A stretch of 64,000 nt of DNA, taken from contig NZ_JABXWB010000003.1 in the NCBI RefSeq assembly GCF_013375555.1, positions 124,001 to 188,000 of the forward strand, written 5' to 3'. The position numbers and the translations under genes are program-made. Below, piece by piece: positions 1 through 9,326 of the stretch (position 1 is the stretch's first letter; each line of letters begins with the position of its first letter). The stretch is from Sphingobium sp. EM0848. Lineage in GTDB: Bacteria; Pseudomonadota; Alphaproteobacteria; Sphingomonadales; Sphingomonadaceae. The notes below the pieces were generated by a model. That model did not search any database, was not told where the DNA came from, and saw only the letters and a program-made list of their open reading frames with translations.

Positions 1-1527
1 AATGCCGCCATAGTTGATCGCCGGGTCGGCATGGGGATCGAAAAAAGGCGGTTGCAGTATCGCCGCGGGGAACACGATCTCGACCTTGCTGAAGCTGGCA
101 TAGGCGTTGATCTCCATGGGGGTCATGCCCCATTCCCACCGATAGATCGGCTTGCCGAGCTTTCCGACATTATAGTCGAATGCGAACTGATTGGCCCGGA
201 CTGCATTGCCGAACAGATCGTCGGGCTTGATCAATAGGCCGGTATAATCGCGCCATCTGTCAGGGTAGCCGATTTTCGCGGTGAACGCGGTGAGCTTTGC
301 TTGCGCCCGGAGCTTGGCCGGCTCGCTCATCCACTTCAGACGATCAATGCGCCGGCCCATGGCGGCGATCACATTCTTCACCAACTGGTCCATCGCGGAC
401 TTGGTCTGCGGCGGGAAATATTGGGCGACATAGGTCTTGCCAACCTCCTCGCCAAGCGCACCCTTCATAAAATCGAAGCCCCGTTTCCAGCGCTCTGGCC
501 GGGTCGGAGCACCGGTCAGCACCGTCCCGTAAAATGCGAAATCCTCCGCGCCGATTCGGTCGGGCAGAACATCAGCAAGGGCGTGAAGGCTGCGCACCAA
601 CAGTGCATCCTTGAGGACATCGAGCTGCGCATTGCCGATCACCGCTGCCTCGCCAACAATTACGCTAGGCTGGGCAACGATGAGGGCCGTGGCGTCGATC
701 TTGTTCGCCGCGAAGAAGGCGCGAAAGTTGAAACCCGGTGCGGTCTTTATCAGTTCGACCAGGGTCATCTTATTGTAGATTTTCTCGACGTCCCGGCTGT
801 CGACGCGCGACCAATGGGTTCTGGCGATCTCGGTTTCCAATCCCAGCAGAGCCTCTGCCCTGCCCCTCGCGTGGGTCTGCCCGGCCAGCGTCAGCATTTT
901 CTCCAGGTACCTGACATAGGCCGTCCTGATCGCAGCCATCTTCTCGGACGGGTCCAGATAATAGTCACGATCCGGGAGCCCCAGACCGCCCTGGCTTAAT
1001 TTCAGGATATAGCGATCGGGGTCCTTGTCATCCTGGCTGATGTAGATGCGGAAAGGTCCGGCAACTCCGGCGCGGCTTGCCTGAGCGGCGACCCTAGCAT
1101 AGCTCTCCCTGTTTTTGATCGCCGCGATTTCCATGAGCCAGGGCTGGATCGGCGTCATCCCCTTTTCTTCGACGGCAGAGCTGGCCATGAAACTTGCGTA
1201 CGCAGCGCCGATCTTGGTTGATGAATCTTTCGCGGCGGCTTCCAGAATGGCGCGGGTTCGCTCCCGCGACAGATCTTCCAGTATCGCGAACGCCCCGTAG
1301 CTGGATCGATCGGCAGGAACGTCTGTGGTCGCCGCCCAATGTCCGTTCGCATAGAGGTAGAAATCATCTCCCGGCCGTGCTTGTGGGTCCATGCCCTCGC
1401 CGTCGAAGCCGAACGCACCATAGGCCGGTCTGTTTGAAACTCCCTGTGCCTGCATCGGCCCAGGCGCCGCTGCCGAAAGTGCAAATGGAAGCGCGACCAT
1501 CGTCACGCGACGTTTGTTCAGTACCAT
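1..1527 (-). CDS. M13-family metallopeptidase, N-terminal part (runs off window)
   Basis: This is a neprilysin/PepO-like zinc endopeptidase of the M13 family, expected to be exported and to cut peptides in the periplasm or at the cell surface. Translating the minus strand from ATG at 1527 gives 509 uninterrupted residues to the window edge. Residues 1-28 form a signal peptide with a basic start (NKRR) followed by a hydrophobic stretch. The M13 hallmark DDFYLYANGHW lies at 54-64, GLPDRDYYL further in, and EIVFPAAILQPPFF near the edge. The catalytic HExxH follows that last motif in the family, so it lies outside this window. AGAGGGG precedes the start by 9 bases. Family assignment is firm; activity cannot be judged. 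Confidence 0.88.
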   Translation of the reverse strand, partial: MVLNKRRVTMVALPFALSAAAPGPMQAQGVSNRPAYGAFGFDGEGMDPQARPGDDFYLYANGHWAATTDVPADRSSYGAFAILEDLSRERTRAILEAAAKDSSTKIGAAYASFMASSAVEEKGMTPIQPWLMEIAAIKNRESYARVAAQASRAGVAGPFRIYISQDDKDPDRYILKLSQGGLGLPDRDYYLDPSEKMAAIRTAYVRYLEKMLTLAGQTHARGRAEALLGLETEIARTHWSRVDSRDVEKIYNKMTLVELIKTAPGFNFRAFFAANKIDATALIVAQPSVIVGEAAVIGNAQLDVLKDALLVRSLHALADVLPDRIGAEDFAFYGTVLTGAPTRPERWKRGFDFMKGALGEEVGKTYVAQYFPPQTKSAMDQLVKNVIAAMGRRIDRLKWMSEPAKLRAQAKLTAFTAKIGYPDRWRDYTGLLIKPDDLFGNAVRANQFAFDYNVGKLGKPIYRWEWGMTPMEINAYASFSKVEIVFPAAILQPPFFDPHADPAINYGGI

Positions 1528-1730
1528 ACGAGAATTCCCCTCTGCGAATGTGAGAGGACATTCCACGCGTTATATCGTGATGGCTCTCAGGGGCGAGCCG
1601 CCAGTCAAAAATTAGCCCGCTCGATCACACAACGCGGCATGCCTCAGCGATATGAACGAATTTATGGCACTCCCACCCTGGCGACCGCCGGCAAGCCATC
1701 AGATGATTGGCGCTTGAATGGTTCGAACGG
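1528..1730. other. Short intergenic gap
   Basis: This gap lies between the M13 peptidase start and the 3' end of the Fic-fold gene. I see no convincing gene, hairpin or promoter in it. Confidence 0.4.
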
Positions 1731-3104
1731 TCAATTTTGCGCCCAGGCTGCTTGCCACCGTGCGAATTCAGACGGGCGCACCTGATAACGGGCAAAATTG
1801 CCTTCATGCAGGCCCAACAACTCCGTTTCCGCCACCTCGACAAACTGTTCCTGGTCTTCGGTCGGTATCTGATTGCTCACGAAGGACGTGAGATGCGTGC
1901 GCGCCGCCGGTCTGCCGCTCGCCTCACGAATGATATTCCGGATGATCTGGCGCAAAGTGTCGCGGTAGCGTAATCGGAATGGGTCAGGGTCGCCAAGGGA
2001 CTGACGAACCGCTGCATAACGTGCGGCCGAGCGTTCATAGGCCCAGAGATAGACATCGCGTAACAGCGCAATATCGGTGCGTTCATAAACGCCCAGCGTT
2101 GCCGTGATGTATAGATCACCCGGCACATCGGTGAATGATAGTGGAGCAAGGTTAGCCCTGATCATCGGGATATTCGCGGCCAGACGCGAAACACGCTTGT
2201 TCACGTCATCAAAAGGCTGAAGATATGGCAGCTGCACCATGAAGAAGAACGATTGTTCGAACGGGTCGTTGATCGCTTCAGCCGTGGCCAGGAGCTGATC
2301 AAAGCATTCTTCGATCATCCCGGGCACTTCGAGCGGATGAAAGGTCGAGCCATCAATGCCAACAACGATATGCCGCAATCGCCCGACTGCAACGGGATCG
2401 GTCAACAGGTTGTTCGCAAGGAGCGCATGCAGGTTGAGAATGGTGTAGCGATTGAACCCGATATCGTCGGCCGCCGCGACCAGGAATTCAATGGCGTCCT
2501 TGTGATTGAGGATCATCTGGGCTTCGCGTTGGCCGTGGCCAGCAGCAGCCTCGCCAAAATCGAGCAGTCGCCGTGTGTCCAGCAGTGAATAGGTGTTTCC
2601 TTCGAGCCGGCTCGAATTCCACGCGAGGTCAATCAGCAGCCTGCTGAGGATCTGCTTGGCATAAGTACCTGCCGGAGCCGCCTCGACGCGCGGCTTTCCG
2701 AGACTTGCCAAATGCGCACGCTGCTCTTCCGTCAGATAGAATGTTTCGTTCGGGCGGTAACCGTCAAGGAAGGCACGAGCATATCCAACCGGTTTTCTTG
2801 CGGCCACGGGCTGGCGCACATAGGCCAGGAGCGCCTCTCCTTCTGGCGATAGCGGAACAATGTCGGTGATGACTGGTTCGGTGACGCTGCTGTGTTCCAC
2901 AACATGATAGCGAGCCGTGCGCCCTTCGCCGCTCAAGCGCAATCGGCCGGTATCGACTAATGTCCGAAGGCGATATTGAAGGGTGCGGCGGGCGCCGGGC
3001 GTGGCAAGCGCTTGTGCGATCTGTGCAACCGAAGCTCCGCCGCCACGGCGCGCGACAATCGCCAGAATTTCATTGAGATCCGCCTCGGGTATCGGCCGCG
3101 CCAT
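1731..3104 (-). CDS. Fic-fold protein with N-terminal winged helix and degenerate catalytic motif
   Basis: The protein has 457 aa. Residues 1-70 look like a winged helix-turn-helix; the Fic domain follows. A class II-type inhibitory motif SSRLEGN is near residue 165. The Fic loop near 297 reads LQPFDDVNKRVSR where active AMP-transferases have HPFxxGNGRxxR, so the catalytic His is Gln and both Gly are replaced. Known Fic enzymes use that His to transfer AMP to hydroxyl side chains; loss of it suggests a regulatory or altered-activity protein. I chose ATG at 3104 rather than GTG at 3108-3110 because AAGGAG lies 5 bases upstream of the ATG. The upstream repeat array (3114-3186) suggests autoregulation through the winged helix. 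Confidence 0.82.
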   Translation of the reverse strand: MARPIPEADLNEILAIVARRGGGASVAQIAQALATPGARRTLQYRLRTLVDTGRLRLSGEGRTARYHVVEHSSVTEPVITDIVPLSPEGEALLAYVRQPVAARKPVGYARAFLDGYRPNETFYLTEEQRAHLASLGKPRVEAAPAGTYAKQILSRLLIDLAWNSSRLEGNTYSLLDTRRLLDFGEAAAGHGQREAQMILNHKDAIEFLVAAADDIGFNRYTILNLHALLANNLLTDPVAVGRLRHIVVGIDGSTFHPLEVPGMIEECFDQLLATAEAINDPFEQSFFFMVQLPYLQPFDDVNKRVSRLAANIPMIRANLAPLSFTDVPGDLYITATLGVYERTDIALLRDVYLWAYERSAARYAAVRQSLGDPDPFRLRYRDTLRQIIRNIIREASGRPAARTHLTSFVSNQIPTEDQEQFVEVAETELLGLHEGNFARYQVRPSEFARWQAAWAQN

Positions 3105-3113
3105 AATCACTCC

Positions 3114-3186
3114 TTAGTTGCGCGAAAACCTGAACCGCGCAACTAAACAAGTCAATGCGCAATTATTCCCCGTTTCGCGCAACTAA
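3114..3186. promoter_or_regulatory. Operator-like 11-bp repeats upstream of the Fic-fold gene
   Basis: TTAGTTGCGCG at 3114-3124 and its exact inverse CGCGCAACTAA at 3136-3146 form a perfect 11-bp inverted repeat with centres 22 bp apart. A third exact copy lies at 3176-3186. Looser GCGCAA/TTGCGC half-sites continue to about 3230. The first copy almost touches the Shine-Dalgarno of the Fic-fold gene, so a bound repressor would block expression. Which protein binds is inference. Confidence 0.6.
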
Positions 3187-3573
3187 ACTCATTTTTTTCG
3201 CAGATTCTTGCGCGAACCTCAACGCGCAAAATGCAGCATCAGTGAATTCGAACTTCACAGATAATCGAACGCGCCTTCCGCCACTCGAACGACCGCATCG
3301 ATCCGGCCTTTTCGCAGCCACTCGATCGGCTCGACATCGCCCGTGTGCCGGTTCCCCCCGCGATGACCTGGTCGCAGGTCTGCGGACGCTGACATTTGAG
3401 CGTCGCTTATTGATCGCTTATAACATGGACGGGAAGGTCGTCACCATTCAGCGCGTCATCAACGCGTTTCGCGACCTGGCACCGATTCTTCAAAACTCCT
3501 GAAATGTGCAGCGGTCATCGCCGCGAGACATCCCCCGTGGCGCTGCATTCGGAATTGGCGCATGGTTACCGCT

Positions 3574-3602
3574 TCTGCCGTCGACCCTTTGCCGCCATTC
3601 AG
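3574..3602 (-). repeat. 29-bp interspersed repeat, copy 1
   Basis: On the minus strand it reads CTGAATGGCGGCAAAGGGTC followed by GACGGCAGA. It differs from copy 2 (5148-5176) at 6 of 29 positions and is also clearly related to copy 3 (7106-7134). All three copies sit in gaps around the AIPR gene and its neighbour. Confidence 0.5.
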
Positions 3603-3730
3603 CCGCCAAGTTTCCGTTCCCAGCTGCGGTCGGTCTGCTTCATCACTCTGCACGCCCAAGACTGGCCAGCAGGAGACTTTCCGGTCCAAGATATCATGGA
3701 TCCTAAGCAGACGTTCGATATCGAGAAAAT

Positions 3731-4960
3731 CTAGCTTTCTGTATCCACTAACGCGTCATCATCGAGTGGACGCCAACTATGAATGAATAATCGGGGATCG
3801 ACCATACCGCCCCGCGAACCGCGGCTAAGTTCGGCTCTGACTTCTATTGGTCGGTCACGCGGGACATTGATTCCGGGGGCTACGCCGTTGACTAAGGCGG
3901 TCCCGCCCCAGTCTAATTTGAACTGCAGTCCGTCAACGTCTTCAGACAGCACGCCGGAATAGGTCGAAAGTTCGGGACCAGGCGCAGAAGACGAGATGGT
4001 TGCTGCTTCCTCTCGATCAAGCTCGCGCCAGTCGTAGATCTCGAGCTGCTCGCCGTCGGTCAACGAAGCTCTAACCTCGACGAGCGCACCCATCGGCACC
4101 CATCCGAGCGTATCGTCTGGCACGACAGGGGCATAGTGCGCGCCATCGGTGGTTTCGAAGGTGACGGCGCGTCCGTCATGAACCTCGATCATCCGTCCGA
4201 CGAAGCTTCCTATCGGTCTGTCGCTGCGCGGCGCCCATCCTTCGATAGCGTAGGTCTGACCGTATTTTGCGAGCGGACCGCGCAGGCGGAAGTCAGCGAC
4301 GCGGCCCTCGGGCGGTGTCTCGCGATCGTTATCGAGTTCAATATCGTGGCTGCCATCAACGGTGTAGACCTTTGGGACGCCGTCGTCGTGATCAAACAAG
4401 CCGACAACGTCGAGCTGAGGAGGCTCGTATTCGGTGGAAGGCAGAGGATCACTTGCAACAAGCTCAGGCGCATTTCCGGCTTGAGGCGAGCCCTCTGCAA
4501 AGTCGGACGAGAATTTTCCGGAAAAGGGTGCCGCTTTTTCCGTCGCGAGCGATTGTAACTTTTCGATTGCGGGCATGGCGTTGCGTTCGACGAGGAATTC
4601 TTCCTCCGAAGTCCGGAACCCACAGCGGGCCGCGCCGCTTTCGACGCAGGCCTTCGCAATTTCCGTGGCGAAGGAGCCGTCACTGTCGCCCTTTAGCATA
4701 TCCGCGCCACTGAGTGCCAAGGCCGCAAGAGCGATCGCTGTGCCGGTTGCCGGGTCGCGGAGAATGACCATAAGACGGGCGCGGAAGCTGCCGCGACCGA
4801 GGTGGACGATCTCAGTCGCTTCGAGCTCTCCCTCCGCGAATTGTGATTGAATGAAGAGTACGAATTCTGTGCCCAGCGCAAGCGCCCGCTCTGCGCTTAG
4901 CCGGCCGTTGGTCTCAATGAAGAATTCGATCTCGGCGTTGGAAAAGGGCTGCATGATCAT
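3731..4960 (-). CDS. Hypothetical protein, 409 aa, next to AIPR gene
   Basis: I do not recognise this protein. The N-terminal ~150 residues look alpha/beta, with an acidic patch, a hydrophobic helix around residues 75-90 (IALAALALSGADML) and two Cys near 110-120. Residues ~150-215 are Pro/Ser/Asp-rich and probably a linker. The C-terminal half is rich in short beta-strands (for example YGQTYAIEGW and FVGRMIEVHDGRAVTFE) and could hold two small beta-barrel domains. No signal peptide or transmembrane segment is evident. ATG codons at 4960 and 4954 both lack a clear Shine-Dalgarno. It lies downstream of, and in the same direction as, the AIPR gene with a 341-bp gap, so co-function in defence is possible but unproven. 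Confidence 0.6.
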   Translation of the reverse strand: MIMQPFSNAEIEFFIETNGRLSAERALALGTEFVLFIQSQFAEGELEATEIVHLGRGSFRARLMVILRDPATGTAIALAALALSGADMLKGDSDGSFATEIAKACVESGAARCGFRTSEEEFLVERNAMPAIEKLQSLATEKAAPFSGKFSSDFAEGSPQAGNAPELVASDPLPSTEYEPPQLDVVGLFDHDDGVPKVYTVDGSHDIELDNDRETPPEGRVADFRLRGPLAKYGQTYAIEGWAPRSDRPIGSFVGRMIEVHDGRAVTFETTDGAHYAPVVPDDTLGWVPMGALVEVRASLTDGEQLEIYDWRELDREEAATISSSAPGPELSTYSGVLSEDVDGLQFKLDWGGTALVNGVAPGINVPRDRPIEVRAELSRGSRGGMVDPRLFIHSWRPLDDDALVDTES

Positions 4961-5301
4961 ACTGTGCTAAAAATATCCCTGCGAGGTATTCATTTCCAAC
5001 GCATAGGCCTACTTCAGTACGCTAAGAAAGTGGAATGTCTGCAGACCAAACAATAACGGTAGCTTGACCATTGCCTGCAGTAATGACCAATTTTGGGAAG
5101 CCTGTCCTTGTCCGAGAACGACGGCTCTGGGCGCGCGTTGCCGCCATCCCGCCGTCGACCATCTTCCGCCGTTCAGTGGTCAGGCGCGAATGGCCGAATA
5201 TGCTGGGAACTGCCGTTCGCCTCAGGTGGAGGCGTCGGCAATGCCAACTTCCAGCTTGCGCCGTTAGCCAGCGTTACCGACGACAGACATGGCTCGACGG
5301 A
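4961..5301. other. Intergenic region with repeat copy 2
   Basis: This is a 341-bp gap between the AIPR gene and the 409-aa gene, holding the second 29-bp repeat. No credible gene is seen. Confidence 0.45.
5148..5176 (-). repeat. 29-bp interspersed repeat, copy 2
   Basis: The minus-strand core CTGAACGGCGG...TGGTCGACGGC matches copy 1 at 23 of 29 positions. It sits in the gap between the AIPR gene and the 409-aa gene. Confidence 0.5.
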
Positions 5302-6978
5302 CTAGAGGAGGCTAAGTTGCTGGGGTTGCTCGTTGAGCGAGGCTCGAAACAGGTTCTGTTTCGTGGCCGCATTTCTGAAGAGGCGGTAGGTCGAGATATT
5401 CGGGCGGTCCTTGACGAACTCGGCCAACCGCCGCTCCGCCTCGGGGATTAGAGGGCTGACCTGGTCGAAATCGAAGATGTCGATGTTGGCGCGGTCCGCG
5501 AGTTTTCTGACTGCGAAGGCCAGATGATACAACCCCTCGACGATCCAAGCAGATTCGATTTCCTGCTCCGCGACCAGCTTTGATGCCCTACGCGCTTCCT
5601 GCAGCTTGGCGCGGCGATGCTTCTCGATCTCGGTGTAGAGGCTCCACACCGCTATCACGCGCTTCGCATCCATCTCAGAAGGATCGAAGACCAGCGGGAA
5701 ATACTCTCCGAATATTCGATCCGAAGCCGTCTTCGCCTTATCAGGTTCAGCGCGGACGTAGGCTAACCAGACCTGCCCGAGCTTCAGGGCATCTATGCGT
5801 TTGCTTTCGTCGATCTTAGAATGCTGGTCGCGCTTTCGATCCAGATGCCACTCGTGCTTCAGCAGCGACGCCTCGAGGCGAACGAGTACGGGATCGTTCG
5901 ATCTCAGGTCGCGGCTTCGTATCGGCGTCTGGCTGTTCGTTGCCTCGGCGACCTTCGCATAGAGGCTCTTGTCTTGCGTCTCAATAATGCGGACGAGAAG
6001 CCGAACGCGCTGCACGGAAGCGAAGCTGGTTCGCGATGCCTGGAAGAGCGCGTGCGAGGTCTGGCCACCGTTCACCACCTGAGGATTCAGGAGGCGCAAT
6101 GGCGCATTCTTGAAGCCAGGCTGATAACTGAACCGTTCGCAGACAATCGTAATGCCATTGTTGAAATACCAGAACATTCCGGCTTCGTTGGACACGGCGG
6201 TATCGTAGATGCGCCGGTTTATGTCGTTCTGTTCACCAAGGTAGACGCGGACGTTCTCCTCAAACAGATCGGGGTCGAGCTGCGTCGGCTTGGTGGGATC
6301 TGTCAGCGCCGCGATAAATTCGTCGCCGCAGACCGTTCCGATGACAGCCCGCACGTTGCCGTCCGTGCGCTCATAAACCTGTTCCTCCACGATCCGGAGG
6401 TGGATCTCCCGCTCTGTCGCTGTCCGGTGGGAGACCGTGTCAGACAGGGAATCGAGATCGGCTTCGTGGAGCTGGAAGAACTTGAACCGAGCAAGCGATG
6501 ATTCAAAGCGAGCCTTGTGGTCGGGGATGAGCCGCTCCCCATTGGAGCAAAGGTGGACTTCGACCTTGCACGCCCCCGAATTCACAAAGTCCCAGATGTC
6601 CAACACCTTCTGCCGCAGCAGCGGATTGCATGTGTCGAGAAAGCCGTCGACCTGTCCGAAGCAGTCCCCGATGAAGGCAAGGAGTTTGTCAATCTCAGTC
6701 GACGGGAAGTTGCGGTTGCTGCCGTTGAATTTGCTGTGGCACTTGAACTGGAAGAGATGGATCACACGGAGCCCGAAGCGCTCGTCGAGATAGACCGCGT
6801 CAACGCCCCTGTCCTCTCCTCCATCGGTGATCGAGCCCCTCGCCTCATCGAAGTCGATGCGTAGTAGTGATGTCACGCAGAGGAGGGAGAACGCTTCCCG
6901 CCGGGTTTCGAGATTGAGAGTCTTCTCAATCTGAGCGGCAGCCGCGTCTACGTTTCCCCAGTCAAGAAGTGTTGCCAT
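5302..6978 (-). CDS. AIPR-family (abortive infection / phage resistance) protein
   Basis: The 558-aa protein has the AIPR signature: NNGITIVC followed by NPQVVNGGQTS, roughly residues 280-320. The N-terminal region carries a pattern compatible with a restriction-endonuclease fold: D60 in GVDAVYLDE and Q77-F-K79, like the D...QxK end of PD-(D/E)xK sites. AIPR proteins are known from phage-resistance loci and as companions of restriction systems; the molecular activity of this one is not known. No methyltransferase is adjacent, which argues against a classic restriction pair. ATG at 6978 is preferred over a longer frame (7014) because AGAGGT lies 5 bases upstream. An unrecognised 409-aa gene follows downstream and may belong to the same defence unit. 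Confidence 0.8.
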   Translation of the reverse strand: MATLLDWGNVDAAAAQIEKTLNLETRREAFSLLCVTSLLRIDFDEARGSITDGGEDRGVDAVYLDERFGLRVIHLFQFKCHSKFNGSNRNFPSTEIDKLLAFIGDCFGQVDGFLDTCNPLLRQKVLDIWDFVNSGACKVEVHLCSNGERLIPDHKARFESSLARFKFFQLHEADLDSLSDTVSHRTATEREIHLRIVEEQVYERTDGNVRAVIGTVCGDEFIAALTDPTKPTQLDPDLFEENVRVYLGEQNDINRRIYDTAVSNEAGMFWYFNNGITIVCERFSYQPGFKNAPLRLLNPQVVNGGQTSHALFQASRTSFASVQRVRLLVRIIETQDKSLYAKVAEATNSQTPIRSRDLRSNDPVLVRLEASLLKHEWHLDRKRDQHSKIDESKRIDALKLGQVWLAYVRAEPDKAKTASDRIFGEYFPLVFDPSEMDAKRVIAVWSLYTEIEKHRRAKLQEARRASKLVAEQEIESAWIVEGLYHLAFAVRKLADRANIDIFDFDQVSPLIPEAERRLAEFVKDRPNISTYRLFRNAATKQNLFRASLNEQPQQLSLL

Positions 6979-7105
6979 GCAATACCTCTTGCCCTGTGGC
7001 CCCGCCCGTTTCAACCTTTCCGCCGATATAGTGCGTCAGCCGCCTCTACGGGCACCCCTGCACGGTGCCGAAAGTCGCCACCTTGCCATGCCGACCCGTT
7101 GTCGA

Positions 7106-7134
7106 CCCGTTGTCGACCCTTTGTCGTCATTCCC
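7106..7134 (-). repeat. 29-bp interspersed repeat, copy 3, with a local triplication
   Basis: The minus-strand core GAATGACGACAAAGGGTCGAC matches copy 1 with mostly G/A changes. Immediately left of it the unit GTCGACCCGTT is tandemly repeated (about 7090-7120). It lies just upstream of the AIPR start. Confidence 0.45.
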
Positions 7135-7295
7135 GCGCGAATTCGCTATGCTCCAAAGCGGCCATTAAATTTGGCTCCTTTTCCCCGCGAGTCTGGCCGA
7201 AAGCGGAAGGTTGCCTTTTGCCGGATAGAAAGAAAGTTGGACGCTCAGATTCAGTAAAACCAACGTCGCTACAAGGATTGCTGGCAGGTTGAAAG

Positions 7296-8085
7296 CTGCC
7301 GCTGCTGTTCGGCCTGCTCTTCCTTCCTCAGCGCCTGAGCGACAGGCTGTCGCGACGGCCCGCGTTGACCGGCGCCGTGGCGATGAGCCTGCTCCCGGTG
7401 GGCGTCCTGACAATCATGCTCTGGCCCGAGACAAGCGCGCCATCACAGCTATCTGGACGGCACCAACTGAGCCGGCCCGACCGTGGACAAGCGCACGGGC
7501 CGGCTGATCGTCAATATGAGCCATGTGCCCAATTACACCCGTCTGATCCCGCGCAGGCAGGCCGACGCGATGGGCGTGGAACCGGTCTACCCCGGAGGCA
7601 AGGGAAATTTCGCCGTCATGGCGCAGATGGGCACGCCCTATGCCGCCGCCAGCAAGCCTTTCCTCTCGCCCTTGGGCGCTCCGTGCAACCAGCCGCCCTT
7701 CGGCCGGATCGCTTCCATCGACATCCGCACGGGCAAGTTGCTGTGGGCCAAGACGCTGGGCACGACGCGCGACGCAGGCCCCCGGGGCATCGCGTCCCAC
7801 CTGCCGCTGCAGACGGGCATGCCCAATACGGGCGGCGCCATCTCGACCGCCGGAGGACTGACTTTCATCGGCGCGACGCAGGACCGGGCGATCCGCGCCT
7901 TCCAGAGCACAACAGGACGCCTGCTGTGGACCGCACGCCTGCCCGCTGGCGGACAGGCAATGCCGATGACCTACCTATCCGCGCGCAGCGGGCGGCAATT
8001 CGTCGTCATCTCGGCCGGAGGAAACAAGCTGCTGGGCAGTAAATTGGGCGATCAGATCGTCGCCTTTGCCCTCCCCAGCAAATAG
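7296..8085 (+). pseudogene. Remnant of membrane-bound PQQ-dependent dehydrogenase (glucose/quinate type)
   Basis: Two pieces in different frames belong to one membrane-bound quinoprotein dehydrogenase, normally about 800 aa. From 7296, one frame encodes two hydrophobic segments (LPLLFGLLFL and AVAMSLLPVGVLTIMLW) typical of the membrane anchor. From 7483 another frame encodes the last 200 residues of the beta-propeller, with GRIASIDIRTGKLLW, GTTRDAGPRGI, GLTFIGATQDRAIRAF and LPAGGQAMPMTYL. Several hundred middle residues are missing and the frame changes at the junction, so no functional enzyme can be made. It points to a past periplasmic sugar or alicyclic-acid oxidase. Confidence 0.75.
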
Positions 8086-8094
8086 GATGGCAGC

Positions 8095-8123
8095 CTGCCC
8101 GCCGCCGGTGAGGCGGCGGGCAG
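8095..8123. terminator. Hairpin between convergent transcripts
   Basis: A perfect 12-bp stem (CTGCCCGCCGCC pairing with GGCGGCGGGCAG, loop GGTGA) lies between the dehydrogenase remnant and the 3' end of the thiolase gene. There is no long T run; it probably works as a termination or stabilising hairpin. Confidence 0.55.
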
Positions 8124-8130
8124 AAGGCTT

Positions 8131-9315
8131 TCAGTCGATCACCCGCTCGATGACCATGGCGATCCCCTGCCCACCACCGATGCACATGGTGACAAGGCCA
8201 TAGTGCCCCGCAATCCGCTCCAACTCATAGAGAGCCTTGACCGTCAAAATCGCGCCCGTCGCACCGACCGGATGGCCCAGCGAAATGCCGGACCCGTTGG
8301 GATTGACCTTCTCGGGATCGAAGCCGAGCAGATGGGCGACGGCACAGGCCTGCGCCGCAAAGGCTTCGTTCGATTCGATGACATCGACCTGATCGAGCGT
8401 CACGCCAGCCCGCTCCAGCGCGATCGGCACGGCCTTGACCGGCCCGATGCCCATGCGATCGGGCTGGACCCCGGCATGGCCCCATCCCAATATGCTGGCT
8501 CTGGGCTTCAACCCCTTTTCCCTGACCGCCGCCTGCGAGGCGAGAACCAGCGCCGCCGCGCCATCATTGATGCCGGACGCATTGCCGGCCGTGACCGTGC
8601 CACCCTTCTGAAACACGGCCTTGAGCTTGCCCATATCCTCCACATTCGCGCCACCGCGGACATGCTCGTCCGTGTCGAACAGTTGCACGCCTTTGCGGCT
8701 CCTGATCTCGACGGGCAGGATCTGCTCCCTGAAGCGTCCTTCCGCCTGCGCAGTCGCCGCACGCTGGTGGCTGAGTACCGCCAGTTCGTCCTGCATCTCG
8801 CGCGTGATGTGATGGTCGGCGGCCACATTCTCCGCCGTCACGCCCATATGCATGCCTTCGAACGGGTCGGAAAGCACAGCCGTCAGCGCGTCGACCATGA
8901 CGGCATCGCCCATTTTCTGTCCGAAGCGCGCGGCAGCCATATGATAGGGCGAGCGCGTCATCGATTCGGCGCCCCCGGCCACGGCAATACCGCATTCCCC
9001 CAGCGCGATCATCTGCGCGGCGGAAATGATGGCCTGGACACCCGATCCGCACAGCCGGTTGAGCGTCAGCGCGGGCGCTTCGACAGGCACGCCCGCCTCG
9101 ACCGCAGCGACGCGGGCGAGATAGGCATCCTTGGGTTCGCTGGGAATGACATTGCCCATGACGACATGCTGCACCGCATCAGGCTCCAGTCCCGCGCGCC
9201 GCACGGCCTCTGCAATGACCAGCGTGCCGAGGCGAGCGGGCGGAATGTCCTTCAGGCTGCCGCCGAAATCGCCGATGGCGGTACGAACGCCCGACAATAT
9301 GTAGATCGGTTCCAT
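8131..9315 (-). CDS. Acetyl-CoA C-acyltransferase (thiolase)
   Basis: The protein has 394 aa, the full length for a degradative thiolase II. It cleaves a 3-oxoacyl-CoA with CoA to give acetyl-CoA (or propionyl-CoA) and a shortened acyl-CoA. The nucleophile is in LNRLCGSGVQAI, the base in GHPVGATGA and the second Cys in CIGGGQG; all are intact. ATG at 9315 has GAGGTGA just upstream. It is the last gene of a leftward TetR-SDR-thiolase unit, 11 bp after the SDR stop. In context it would finish the beta-oxidation of the terpenoid skeleton by removing a C2 unit; the substrate itself is inference. Confidence 0.9.
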   Translation of the reverse strand: MEPIYILSGVRTAIGDFGGSLKDIPPARLGTLVIAEAVRRAGLEPDAVQHVVMGNVIPSEPKDAYLARVAAVEAGVPVEAPALTLNRLCGSGVQAIISAAQMIALGECGIAVAGGAESMTRSPYHMAAARFGQKMGDAVMVDALTAVLSDPFEGMHMGVTAENVAADHHITREMQDELAVLSHQRAATAQAEGRFREQILPVEIRSRKGVQLFDTDEHVRGGANVEDMGKLKAVFQKGGTVTAGNASGINDGAAALVLASQAAVREKGLKPRASILGWGHAGVQPDRMGIGPVKAVPIALERAGVTLDQVDVIESNEAFAAQACAVAHLLGFDPEKVNPNGSGISLGHPVGATGAILTVKALYELERIAGHYGLVTMCIGGGQGIAMVIERVID

Positions 9316-9326
9316 AATCTCACCTC

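Larger units (their letters stand above)
3111..3730. other. Intergenic region, 620 bp
   Basis: Apart from the operator-like repeats at its left end and a copy of the 29-bp interspersed repeat at 3574-3602, I see no gene here. Short open frames lack ribosome sites and family resemblance. Confidence 0.5.
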
